In this document: positions 49,901 through 60,643 of the stretch, one piece after another
How positions within the stretch are numbered: the stretch's first letter is position 1
Layout of the letters: each line of letters begins with the position of its first letter
Assembly (NCBI GenBank): GCA_026874595.1
Contig: CM049310.1
Coordinates: forward strand, 43,961,558-44,025,557
DNA from: Sipunculus nudus
Taxonomy: Eukaryota > Annelida > Sipuncula > Golfingiida > Sipunculidae
Direction: 5' to 3'
DNA length: 64,000 bases
The notes under the pieces: model-generated
Database searches by the model: none
Told to the model about the DNA's origin: nothing
Seen by the model: the letters and a program-made list of their open reading frames with translations, nothing else
Program-made: the position numbers and the translations under genes

Positions 49901-52900
49901 TTTTGCCTCTGTTTCCACACATAAACCCACATATCTCGGGAACCGTTTGACTGATCAGGAAAAATTTTTTGTACAAATGTAGCCCTTAGATAGCTTTATA
50001 ACATACACAAAAAATGGTGGCGCCATCTGCAACCATATTTGCACAGTGTCCATCTGTTCATCTGACTTGGGTTAAAATCACTCATATCTTCAGTGGTTTG
50101 ACTAATTCACCTGAAATTCGGCATGCATATACATTCTGGATAGCTTTCTTGATTTTATGACAGGTGGCGCCACCTACATTCACGTTCACACTACAGACAT
50201 CCATGCTTATATCTCTGGACTGGTTTGACGTATCTTCCTGAAAATTTGCATGTGTATAGATCTCACATAGCTCTTTATCATACGCAAAACTAGTGGCTCC
50301 GCCTGCAACCATTTTGCACAGCGTCCGTCTGTTTGTCTGCCGTGGGATAAAATCACTCATATCTTGGCAGTGGTTTGACATATCTGTCTAAAATTTTGCA
50401 GGTTTATACATCCTGGACAGCTTACTTGACTTTATGACAGGTGGCACCACTTACATTCTAGTTTACACTGCAGACATCCAAGCTCATATCTCCGTAAATG
50501 TTTGACCGATTGGGTCAAAATTTTGCATGTGTATAGATCTCACAAAGCTCTTTATCATAAGCAAAACTTAAAACCATTGTTGCACAGTGTCCGTCTGTTT
50601 GTCTGCTGTGGGATAAAATCACTCGTATCTCGGCAGTGGTTTGACATATATGTCTAAAATTTTGCAGGTTTATACATTCTGGACAGCTTTCTTGATTTTA
50701 TGACAGGTGGCGCCACCCACATTCTAGTTTAAGCTGCAGACATTCAAGCTCATATCTCCGTAACCCTTTGACCGATTGGGCCAAAATTTTGCATGTGTAG
50801 ATCTCACATAGCTCTTTATCATACACAAAACTGGAGGGACCACCTGCAACCAATTTTGCACAGCGTCCGTCTGTTTGTCTGCTGTGGGCTAGAATCACTC
50901 AGATCTCAGTAGTGGTTCGACTTATCTGCCTAATATTTTGCGTGTTTATACATCTGGGATAGCTTTCTCAATTTTTTTGGCAGGTGGCCCCACCTACATT
51001 TATGTTAATGCTGCAAACATTCAAGCTTATATCTCAGGACTGGTTGGACAGATCCCCCTGAAATTTTGCATGTATAGGTCTCACATAGCTCTTAATCATA
51101 CCCAAAATTGGTGGCGCCACCTGTCACCATTTTGGAACAAGTCCTGTTTGTCTGCTGTGGGACAAAATCACTCAGATACATGTAGTGGTTTGACTTATCT
51201 ACCTAAAATTTTGCATATGTATACAACTTGGACAGCTTTCTGGATTTTGTGGTAGGGGCGCAACCTACATACACATTTAAGCTGCAGACATCCATGCTAA
51301 TATGCAACACACCTCACTCTATTTCCCCTTGCCACTCAATCCATGCCTCACTTCACCCGTTCCACTCTGATTTTGACGGAACGTATTCGCTGGTCGACTA
51401 CCCGTATTCTAGTTTTTACAATATGATAACAAATGGTCTGGTAGGACTCATTCTTTTCGAAACTTCAATAATCCCAGGATTTTATCCAAGGTTTCAAGAT
51501 TAACTTTAATATAAATCTTACAATAAACGGCACGATGCAGCTCTTAAAGAGCTAATGACTTACCGGAATGACATTCAAAAAGAGCATTAAACAAATAAGC
51601 ATTAAAATCATGTATCACCATATAATTCAATAATCATTTCAATTACTAGGACATATTAAACTTACAGAGTTGATTTCCCCTCTGTGATACTCAACCCATG
51701 GTGGAAGAATAAGTGTTCTCCCCAGACCATGAGCGAATGATAATGCCCCTAAATAATGGTCAGCCTGGTTACCAAACCTCCCTGAAAAAACATAATACAC
51801 AACATCCATTAATGTACTTTGGTAGGAGACATGTGTATAAAAATAGCTACATTTTTTATTTACTGTTCACGATGTAAAACTTGATAAAATAAAACATACT
51901 ATCTTTTTTTGAGTCCATAATGCTGTTTGTGTATAAAATAGGTACGTTTTTATTTACTGCTCAAGATGTAATACTTGATAAAATAAAACATACTATTTTT
52001 TTTTAGTCCATAATGCTGTTTGTGTATAAAATAGGTACGTTTTTATTTACTGCTCAAGATGTAAAACTTGATAAAATAAAACATACTATCTTTTTTTGAG
52101 CCCATAATGCTGTTTGTGTATAAAAATAGCACCATTTAAATTTACTGCTCAAGATGAAACACTTGATAAAATAAACCATACCATCTTTTTTGAGTCCAAA
52201 ATGCTGTTTGTGTATAAAAATAGCTACGTTTTTATTTACTGCTCAAGATGTAAAACTTGATAAACTAAAACATACCATCTTTTTTTGAGTCCAAAATGCT
52301 GTTGTGGAAGACCAGAAAGGGGGAAGGGGGCAGGGCACTATTTGGTATTCATATAAATGTCATAAATTGAATATGTTGCAAAATATCATGCTAACCATAC
52401 ACTAGTACATGAAAACATGTTTTTTTTTTGTGTATGACTTCTCCTTCCGAAAAACCTGAACTTGATATTTAAATGGGCAAATTTATCAGCAGCCCCTCCC
52501 CCTAAAAAAATTATAAAGATGGTTTTCTGCTTTAATTTATATGAAAACACATAACCACTTATTGAGAAATCATATCAAATGATGAGATTTCATTTTCAGC
52601 ACAGAGCTTTTTCATATCAGTCATTGCTTTAAAAAATCATTTTCAGATTTTTCAAAATTATCTGAAAAAAGCAAAGGAAAACATGGTTCACAATTTGTTA
52701 TATTCCTTTGATTTTTAAGGATATTTAAACTCCTACTGATCTTCGAACATATGGGCATCTGTCTTTTTTTTCATACACAGTAATTGACCATTTTTAGATC
52801 CCATTCTAATTTTTCTGTTTCTTGAAACTTTGTGTGCATATTTCATCACTTACCCATGCATGGACAGAAGACAACATATCCATTTTTGTCCACTTCTACT

Positions 52901-52959
52901 GGGGCAGCAACATGGAAGAGGGCAAAGGTCAAGGTCAAGACAAAGCCACAGGGAAACAT
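43967..52959 (-). CDS. POFUT1: POFUT1, GDP-fucose protein O-fucosyltransferase 1 (complete, 7 coding exons)
   Basis: Transfers fucose from GDP-fucose to Ser/Thr in EGF-like repeats, as on Notch, in the endoplasmic reticulum. Exons in order of translation: 52959-52854, 51781-51666, 48882-48759, 47711-47534, 45832-45637, 45111-44875, 44152-43967; all GT/AG with matching phases, 1143 bp, 380 residues (human about 388). Seen: hydrophobic signal peptide [40 protein letters not shown], the family's N-terminal GDP-fucose-binding signature; [38 protein letters not shown], containing the Arg that in family members contacts the donor; [26 protein letters not shown]; and C-terminal HDEL for ER retention. 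An acceptor-like TTTCATTTCAG lies just upstream of the ATG (around 52971), so a non-coding 5' exon further up is likely. Intron 2 holds element B6, intron 1 a 95-bp tandem repeat, intron 4 a SINE. Confidence 0.96.
45121..45160. repeat. AAT trinucleotide tract beside a POFUT1 acceptor
   Basis: Imperfect (AAT)n ending about 10 bp before the acceptor of exon 45111-44875, so on the gene strand the acceptor is preceded by ATT repeats instead of an ordinary pyrimidine tract. Confidence 0.8.
46812..46999 (-). mobile_element. tRNA-derived SINE in POFUT1 intron 4
   Basis: On the minus strand from 46999: GGTGGGGCCTAGACAGTTGA (A-box-like TAGACAGTTGA), about 35 bp later CCTGGGTTCGATCCCCCGCG (B-box GGTTCGATCCC), then a tRNA-unrelated body with CTCCAGGTTCTCTGGTTTCC. 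About 190 bp. Box spacing fits an internal pol III promoter. The tail is not a clear simple repeat. The B-box-containing head is well preserved. Confidence 0.65.
48270..48390. mobile_element. hAT-like MITE fragment
   Basis: Contains the self-complementary GGCTAAAGCCGGTTTTAGCC and ends ACTGGCCAACCCTG, which read inverted is CAGGGTTGGCCAGT, a hAT-style terminus. The left terminus is not seen. Confidence 0.4.
49698..51415 (+). mobile_element. Helentron-like element B6 in POFUT1 intron 2
   Basis: Starts GTATCTGCCAAAACGAAGTT, ends TTTTGACGGAACGTATTCGC, then GGTCGACTACCCGTATTCTAGTTT-like. About 1.7 kb with five core blocks, GGTGGCGCCACC at about 50163 and 50707 and worn forms elsewhere. Divergence between its blocks suggests age similar to B1 and B2. 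Antisense to POFUT1. Confidence 0.65.
51836..52310. repeat. Tandem repeat, about 95 bp, five units
   Basis: Units read AATGCTGTTTGTGTATAAAA, then TTTTATTTACTGCTCAAGAT, ACTTGATAAAATAAAACATA and TTTTTTTGAGTCC. Start points about 51840, 51935, 52030, 52122 and 52215. Lies in POFUT1 intron 1. Units are 85-95 percent alike by eye. Confidence 0.9.
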
Positions 52960-53408
52960 GATGGGAACACTGAAATGAAACAAAAGTAACAGCCATGATG
53001 TAATCCAATGGAAAAATTCTAATGACAGTACACTTCACTTCAAGGTAAAAATAAGACATTACCATCAAAATACATTCCTAAGATACAGAGTTCAACTTCA
53101 AGTGTGAGTTGTGGTGGAAAAAAGTTCCTTTCCAGTTCATACATGGAGTATGGACAAAATCATATTTACCAATAAAAGGATTTTTTTTACATTGGTAAGT
53201 ACTCTGTAAATTTAGCCTGGAAATTCATATAGTGTATGGATGGGAATAAAGTAAATCATATCAATTTTTATAAAGGGGAGGAGGGGGCTGTACTCTAATG
53301 AGTCAAAAAGGTAAAATATATTATATCCTTCATTGCTTAAGTGGACAAATCTCTCTAACATTCTATATTAATGTAAGAATACGCCTCAATAAAATATAAT
53401 ACATAATA

Positions 53409-53410
<2 letters not shown>

Positions 53411-53448
<38 letters not shown>
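53411..53448. repeat. (AT)n microsatellite
   Basis: Pure AT dinucleotide run of about 34 bp upstream of POFUT1. Confidence 0.95.
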
Positions 53449-53449
<1 letters not shown>

Positions 53450-54433
53450 TTTTTTTTATGTGATTTTAATCCTATCCAAAATTGTGACTATTCTCTGGGA
53501 CTATTTTTTCTCCTGTGATATTTTATCCTAGAATTGTTCTGGTATGGAGATTATATCGTGCTAAAAAAAGTTTCAATTAACATTGTAGTATTCCTGTAAA
53601 TGAAATAAATTTGCTAATAGGAGCTCCATGTGACCAAGTTGAGTGAAGTGTTAATGTTATTACAGTTTTTAATGTTAACAAGTGCACAGTGTACAGCAAT
53701 ATGACACAAATGAAACCAAGTGATTCACATGATTAAACAGACAGCAAAACTTGCACATTTTTTTCAATTTTTCTTTAGACTATCATTTAAAAAAACTCAT
53801 TTAGACTTAATCTGACAAACACACAAATTTTTGTTTTTATGCACAGAACAGAACTTGACATAAGACCTAAAGTAATGCAAGTTTGTACAGTGAATAGTTA
53901 CCATTCCCTAAATGAAGTGTGGCTGATTTTTGCTCATTATTCATCAGTACAATGTAATTACATTCACTTCATGAATTTGAACATTATCTCTGACAGTAAT
54001 CATCTCTGACTAGGCTTGAGTATCATTCATTAATTAATTAAGACACTTGATAAGCACACACCAGCAGCAGGGTGAGCATGTCTAAACAGAGACTAATTAA
54101 CCCCAGCTGGGCTGTAATGAGGATGGCATCCACCCACATGACCAGTGGTCACTGACACAAGGTGTCTGAGTACCACTCAGCTGCTCAGTAAGGAGTACTC
54201 ACCCCATCCTGTCCTGGCATGTTACAGCTGGTCACAATGTGGCATGATTTATCTTGACATATGTAAGTACTGGAGTATGTATATATACACCATCAGTGGA
54301 TGTCCAGACAGTATACAGCATTTACCAGATCTCACCAGTCAAGTTTACTATCCATAATTTCAGCTTTTACCAAGATATCTGTCTGCTCTGGTCAGCAAAA
54401 TAGTCTGCAGATCTACAGAACAGCTCTGAAAGC

Positions 54434-54439
54434 TATAAG
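54434..54439 (+). promoter_or_regulatory. TATA-like box of the 54.5-kb gene
   Basis: TATAAG, 56 bp before the ATG. Transcription starting about 28 bp downstream would leave a leader of about 30 nt, short as in histone genes. A second TATA-like run (TATATATAC) lies near 54281. Confidence 0.4.
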
Positions 54440-54494
54440 ATAATCATTTCAATAGTATTTGATAAATCTTAAAATTTTTCTGCATCAACTTAAA

Positions 54495-54797
54495 ATGGAT
54501 ACAGCTGAAGTACAGTTCAAGTTTGACATAACCCAGGCAAAGTTCCAGGCCTCATGTTCTCAACTTGTCTTGCTGAACAACCACATCAGAGCTCTGCAGA
54601 TACGATACGAACGGGCTGTGGCAAAGAATAACAAGGCAGTCCGCTACAGCCTGCGACTCCAGCTATCAGTCGCTGAGGGACTTCGGACGGTGATGTATGA
54701 ATATGCAAGCAACTGTGCTGATCAGCTGGACAACCTGGAGTGTCAGCTTCGTATTGCAGCTTCAACTGATCCTGTGTCTATGGAGGTAGACCTCTGA
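54495..54797 (+). CDS. Single-exon 100-residue helical protein with histone-type 3' end
   Basis: Start ATG at 54495 in a good context (AAAATGG). The in-frame codon at 54459 is not ATG and was not used. The product begins MDTAEVQFKFDITQAKFQAS and ends DPVSMEVDL. Two long predicted helices, residues about 5-45 and 48-88, with a basic turn (YERAVAKNNKAVRYSLRLQL), suggest a helical hairpin or coiled coil. Two Cys in the second half. No signal peptide or membrane segment. I do not recognise the family, and it has no histone-fold sequence. No intron is needed. The stop is followed 33 nt later by a histone-mRNA-type stem-loop, and an AATAAA occurs at 54897-54902. Together with the close TATA-like box this is the compact layout of replication-dependent histone genes. 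It lies 1.5 kb upstream of POFUT1, pointing away from it. Confidence 0.7.
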   Translation: MDTAEVQFKFDITQAKFQASCSQLVLLNNHIRALQIRYERAVAKNNKAVRYSLRLQLSVAEGLRTVMYEYASNCADQLDNLECQLRIAASTDPVSMEVDL

Positions 54798-54830
54798 CCA
54801 ACTAAATTACAATCTGCCAAGGGCACCAAC

Positions 54831-54846
54831 GGCTCTTCTAAGAGCC
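54831..54846 (+). terminator. Histone-mRNA 3' stem-loop
   Basis: GGCTCTTCTAAGAGCC: a perfect 6-bp stem GGCTCT/AGAGCC with loop TCTA, fitting the UYUN loop rule of metazoan histone mRNAs. It is flanked by ACCAAC upstream and AACACA downstream, as these sites usually are. Position 34-49 nt after the stop codon is typical. No obvious purine-rich downstream element is seen in the next 40 nt. Confidence 0.75.
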
Positions 54847-54902
54847 AACACATATTCCAGATCTAGCTCTGATTTTTACAAACTGTTAATACTGGTAATA
54901 AA

Positions 54903-56930
54903 TTTTTTTTTAGATAAATATTTTGGTTTCTTTTGCTTCTCAATCAAACTGTGATAAGAACATAATCATTTTCTTTTCCATTTTTTATAATAATTTTACA
55001 ATAATTTGTTATTATAAATTATAGTGAAATTTAATAATTTATGATTTATAAAGCCAATTATGGAATGCAAAGGTGCTGTAAATATTGACCCTATTACCTT
55101 TTTTATCTCATGAATCTTTTAACAGGACAACTTAAGGCAAGATATTTAATTTTTTATTATATATAGTTACAACCAAAAAAGTTTAAAATTTGAGTGTGAT
55201 AGCAGAGGCATATTTGTGATGCAATTGTCATCAAACTCACATCTGGAACATCTGGCTATATATGCAAATACATTAAAAAATCAAGATAATTTATTATTTT
55301 CATTTTTATATTCCTAATAATTTTAGTAAATAAAAGGACAGAAAATGGTTAAGGCATACCAACAGGCATCTGCCTTCAAAAAATGTTTGTATCTTAACAT
55401 CAGTACCAACAAATCAGGAGGAATTAGTTAGGAAGTAACAATTGGCCATTTTAATGCTTCCTACCTTGTTTAAATCAACAGCTATGATTGAAGTCCTCTG
55501 GGTTTATTTTAACATGTGCATGATGAATCTGCTTTCCATACCACAAGTGGCTGTATGCAAACAATGTGGAACAGCAAACGTAGATCACAAATCAACACCC
55601 ACGCTGTTAGTCTAAAGAACTGGTAAGAAACAGCAGCAGCTACTGTGTGTAAACATACCTGGATAATTAAGGAGCCTGAGGTTAAGCCATCAATCTCCAA
55701 TAACTTGCATCTATATCACACATAACTAGAGCTAAAGTGAAACAGACAGGTGCACAACTTACCTAAATAAATAAGACCCAAATATATGTACAGTACAAGT
55801 ACACCTGTACAAAAATTTCAAATAGCATTTCTCCACTGAGAATAATATCAACTTGGTATACCAGGGCACATGGTCCTATTCACTTTTACCAATGCACTGA
55901 AATTATTGTTTTTTTTTCCACCTATACCAGTTTGTCCTTCTGTCTGTTTTCCTAACCTTGAATGAATTAAAAGATTTCACAGACTATTTGTGCAGACATG
56001 AATCTTCAGAGAAGAAAGTAGTACATGTATACATTTTGGATGCAACATATTTTTTTCTTATTGTATTTCTGTCTTTCAGGTAGTTCTGAGCACTTGTGAC
56101 ATCTAGTGGTGGAATGTGGCACTATCATTCAGTGTTAAGACTAGTGGGCCAAATAGTTAATAAACATGTTGGATCAGTTTACTGTCACAGGTATGTGCTC
56201 TCGAGATGCTGTCTGTAAATAAAAATTGTTTAGTAAGTTACTATGTTTTGGCTAAATCTTATACCATGTCCCAATCCCACCCCCTTCTGAAATCATTCAC
56301 CTTCTTCTGGGCACATTCAACACTGAGATTCAAGTACAAACTAACAAACCCCTTTCATATTCACAAGATCTACTGTGGTACCAGTATGCTTACAGCTTAA
56401 ACTGCACATAAATATAAAGTAATACAACACAACTTTACCTTCAGTTCAGCTGGCAGATAAAACAGAACAGCAGCTTAAAATAGGATCAGCAAAATGTCAA
56501 AAGTGTTAAGTCAGCTTCAGTTGCTAACTGTTATATTGAAAAGTTATGAACTGAAGTATAAAACTGTTACATACTAATGAAGATTCAATAAACTGTATTG
56601 CAATTTTCAAAGTGATTGATGGACTTGGCTAACACCTAAATAAACAGAAATATATAATTGCACCATTTTCTTTAGCAGCTGATATTTTTTCATTACTGTG
56701 AACCTCTGAAGTGAGCTAATAGATCTCATGGTAAAGTTATGCGTGGGGTTTACCATTAAAATATTGATGATTTTATTCTGACATAAATTCCCAGGATAAA
56801 ATATTTTATTTGATAAATTAATATAAATCAATAATTTACTTAATGCACAATTCAATAAATTAACTATAATGTATTCTGCTTTATGCCATAATTTAGATTA
56901 TATCTCAATCTCACTGGAGCTTTCTCTAAA
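54903..56930. other. Gene-free A+T-rich stretch
   Basis: No supported exon on either strand and no shared repeat noticed. A 5' non-coding exon of POFUT1 could lie in this area or nearer, but cannot be placed. Confidence 0.35.
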
Positions 56931-57021
56931 ATATATATATATATATATATATATAGACCTATATATATATATATATTTATATATATAAATATATATTATA
57001 ATATATATAAACATATAGACC

Positions 57022-57052
<31 letters not shown>

Positions 57053-57165
57053 ATACAGACCTAAATAAATATATACATGACATGTTTAATAAGTTAAAAT
57101 GGACTATAATTGCCATATGATAATACAAAAATGAATATACACACACACACACACATATATATCAT
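56930..57165. repeat. Compound AT / GT / CA microsatellite cluster
   Basis: AT runs separated by the linker TAGACCTA (three times), then GTGTGTGTG near 57042 and ACACACACAC near 57138. Confidence 0.95.
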
Positions 57166-57169
57166 TCAA

Positions 57170-58590
57170 ATTATTTACACAGAATCACCTACCGTGCTGT
57201 AGACTACTGGTGGCCTGAATGAAGGTAATTGACAGTAACAGCCAGAGGCATTAGAGTGATGGGAAGCCAGTTACAATAACTGTGAGTTGTGACCATCTCA
57301 TTGGCCAAAACATAATCACCCTAACATAGTTGTACCATCACAGCTGAATATGGACCAATTCAGTCAGCCAGTGAATCAGTTTAAAGTCAGGTGGGATAAA
57401 TTACTCACTGATGCTAGGAACCTAGAGATATTGTCTCTGCCACTCTAATGTTGACTTATGCACATCCAGAGCTGAGAAAGGAGTTACACTACAATGTTGG
57501 CCAAGGGTGCTTCCAAACACTTGAATGGTCTTGGTCCAATACACATGGTATAAAGTAAACTGCCTGGCTTGGCTGTGGTCCATACATAGCAGTTTTTCAG
57601 TATATATATTAAATGTAAATGGTCTAACTTGGCTTGGCCTTTCTATGGGTATTGATATAAAAACCAAATCAAGCATGCTTGATAGAGATGGCTCGTAAGC
57701 CTGTTTGCCATGAACATTCAGTGGAAAACTATACCATCAAAGGGAATGACAGAGCAATGCATGATCAATCAACCATACAAGGAAGTAAAACTAAATGATA
57801 ACCAAATCATGAGAGGCATACAGCATCACCATGTTGTAAATATTAATTTCTGTTATAGAAAACAACATTGTATCAACCAAACAGTAAAAATACCATTGTT
57901 TTTCTCACCAAAAGAACTATTTGACTCAACAGACATCTAGTCATATCTTATACAAATGGCTCTATTCATTATGAAGACCTCTCCTCTAACACAGGAATGA
58001 AAATGGTGTCAGTAATTAGGAGAGAAATGTTATTTCCCTACTTGCGAATATTAACTAACATCCGTTGTTGTAAAAGTTAAACAATTGTAGTTGTTTAAAT
58101 AAAAGTCTGAATTTTTTTTTAAGAACATTCAATAATCAAGTCAAAGGTAAATAATAGACTAAATACCTGAATCAATTAGAAGGTCCTTCATGATTCACAG
58201 GCCAAATACATACTGGTTAAAGCTCTCATTATTGTATTGTTCTGCTTGGGGTATATAATCTTTTACAAGCTTTATGCTGATTTTTTTTAATATCTGGGAG
58301 TTAACATTTTTATAATGCAATAATACTGATCCTTAATGTGATGCCTAAACAGATTTTTACTCTCAAATTTCAGTTCTCCCTACAATGAACAGTTGTCTTG
58401 GAAATCTATGTATGCTCTGTCATGGCAATAATTTATTATAATAAATCAATTAAATTATGTTAAACACTTACATCCAACTTTTACTCTATTGGTTAACAGG
58501 CAAAGCAAATATATTTGATATTATATATGTATCAGCATCAAAGATATTATACTTCTTTTACATTAAATATTTGTCAACAGTTGGTATGCT
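57170..58590. other. Gene-free stretch
   Basis: Nothing recognised on either strand. Confidence 0.35.
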
Positions 58591-58591
58591 C

Positions 58592-59025
58592 TGGTATATA
58601 GGGCTTGACACTGATGTTTACCTGCTTGCCTGAGGCAAGTAAAAGTGGTAGGAATATGGTGGTAGGGCAACCTTAAGTCTCCAATTTGCCTGGCAAGGTA
58701 GGTGGGTCCAACATAAACCTTTAACCGCAGGTCTGAATCTTAATTAACTTTCATTAAGCCATTTTTCGTTCTTTGAGATATGAAATCATACTGATAATAC
58801 CAGTACCTCTTTATCTTAAATTACTTGTAAATTTATATGTGCAAAAACTAAAGAGAAATATTATTAACAAACATTTGAGCATGTTTTTGTATAACAAGCC
58901 ATATAGCCATGCAGAAAACTTTTTGTGTTTGTGGCCGCAATCAATGAGTTTTGTGCGACAAGTAAACATTTAAGTAGGGCAAGTTAAAGCTAGAAGTAAA
59001 AGTTAAATATTGAGCCCTGGTATAG
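58592..59025. mobile_element. hAT-like MITE with 8-bp target duplication
   Basis: About 418 bp from AGGGCTTGACACTGATG (58600) to TATTGAGCCC (59017). Flanks TGGTATAT (58592-58599) and TGGTATAG (59018-59025) match at 7 of 8 positions. Just inside both ends are GGCAAGT blocks. Inverted AGGGCTNGA ends and an 8-bp duplication fit hAT. Non-coding. Confidence 0.55.
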
Positions 59026-59384
59026 CACCTACTTAATGAGCTCAACTGTATCTCTGTAACTTACTTTGTCTCAAAGGTTCATATGGCAAGAAAAAGCAAT
59101 AAAAGCAATAAAGCAACCTATCACTGTAGATTACAAATTTTTCCCGTTTGTCAACATTGCTGTGTTTACAAACATGTTGTTGATGAACAAAATCATACAT
59201 CCTTCACAAAGGCCTTATAAGAACTTTTCACAACCAAAATTACCCTTAAATCATCAATATATATATACAGAGGATACCAGATATCACATAAATTGTTTTT
59301 CAAAAGGTAAATGAATGGGCACCTTTAATGATTGAGGTCCCAGAAATATCTCATGAAAATGTGTCAGCATTCTTTCAGTTTTTT

Positions 59385-59805
59385 TGTAGGGCAAGTAGGG
59401 CAAGTAACAAATAGCTTTTACTTGCCTGACATCAATATTTTCTTCTCCCACAAAAATCAGTGATTTCACCCTCAACCACAATAAAATGTGATCCACATGA
59501 TTATTTTGGAACAATTCATACATATTAAAATTTTTGTTTGTTAATAGTATTTCTCTTCAGCATTTGCACAGATTAAAACATGGAGGTAATTTTAGCTAGA
59601 CGTATTACAATATGATTTCATTATCCTGAAAAAGAAAACTTGGCTAACTTAAGATAAGTCAAGATTCAGACCCTTGTGTAAAGGATAATGTTGCACCCAC
59701 TTGCCGAGTCAGGCAAGTAGGAATCCTCTTTTGGTTGCCCTACCACCATTTACTTGAACTTTAACTTGCCCCGGGCAAGCAGTTAGCTGTTAATGTTGAG
59801 CCCTG
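59385..59805. mobile_element. Second hAT-like MITE of the same family, inverted
   Basis: Read on the minus strand from 59805: CAGGGCTCAACATTAACAGC, CTTGCCCGGGGCAAGT, ATGGTGGTAGGGCAACC. The same ATGGTGGTAGGGCAACC occurs at 58658-58674 in the first copy. The distal end (around 59390-59450) holds doubled GGGCAAGTA blocks and GATGTCAGGCAAGTAAAAGC (inverted) but lacks a clean terminus. Confidence 0.5.
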
Positions 59806-59974
59806 CAAAGTGGATGTATGGTGGAGTTAGGCAAAAGCAACGCTCCATAAGCAGCACTTACGCTATGCTCAACTATTCGCTACACAACTATGTGAGTGGA
59901 AGGTCACCAGGAAGTCACACCCTGTGTTCAGAGCATAGGCAAAAACAAGAAGAAGAAAAATTACATAGGTAAAT

Positions 59975-60534
59975 TTTTATAGTGATAAAGGCATGAACTT
60001 TTATAGTGATAAAGGCATGAACTTTTATAGTGATAAAGGCATGAACTTTTATAGTGATAAAGGCATGAACTTTTATAGTGATAAAGGCATGAACGTTTAT
60101 AGTGATTAAGGCATGAACTCTTATAGTGATAAAGGCATGAACTTTTATAGTGATAAAGGCATGAACTTTTATAGTGATAAAGGCATGAACTTTTATAGTG
60201 ATAAAGGCATGAACTTTTATAGTGATAAAGGCATGAATTTTTATAGTGATAAAATCATGAACTTTTATAGTGATAAAGGCATGAACTTTTATAGTGATAA
60301 AGGCATGAACTCTTATAGTGATAAAGGCATGAACTCTTATAGTGATAAAGGCATGAACTTTTAAAGTGATAAAGGCATGAACTCTTATAGTGATAAAGGC
60401 ATGAACTTTTATAGTGATAAAGGCATGAGCTCTTATAGTGATAAAGGCATGAACTTTTATAGTGATAAAGGCATGAACTTTTATAGTGATAAAGGCATGA
60501 ACTTTTATAGTGATAAAGGCATGAACTTTTATAA
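59975..60534. repeat. 24-bp minisatellite, about 23 units
   Basis: Unit TTTTATAGTGAT + AAAGGCATGAAC. Most units are identical; variants have C for T in CTCTTATAG, an AAATC variant at about 60250 and one TAAAGTG. Since 24 is a multiple of 3, several frames stay open on both strands (8-residue repeats MNFYSDKG and KVHAFITI). There is no sign that these are translated. Confidence 0.97.
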
Positions 60535-60643
60535 GTTTTTGGTGACACTGACTGAGAGGTATCTGAGAATTCTCCATATATTAGTGAAAGCTGGGAGCCC
60601 TGACACAAATGTTGATATAATGCATTAAAGTGAATTCACTGTA

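Noticed and set aside
59975-60534. CRISPR array
   Set aside because: Units are directly adjacent with no unique spacers, and the DNA is eukaryotic.
59915-60577. 220-codon minus-strand frame
   Set aside because: Pure translation of the 24-bp minisatellite; equally open on the plus strand.
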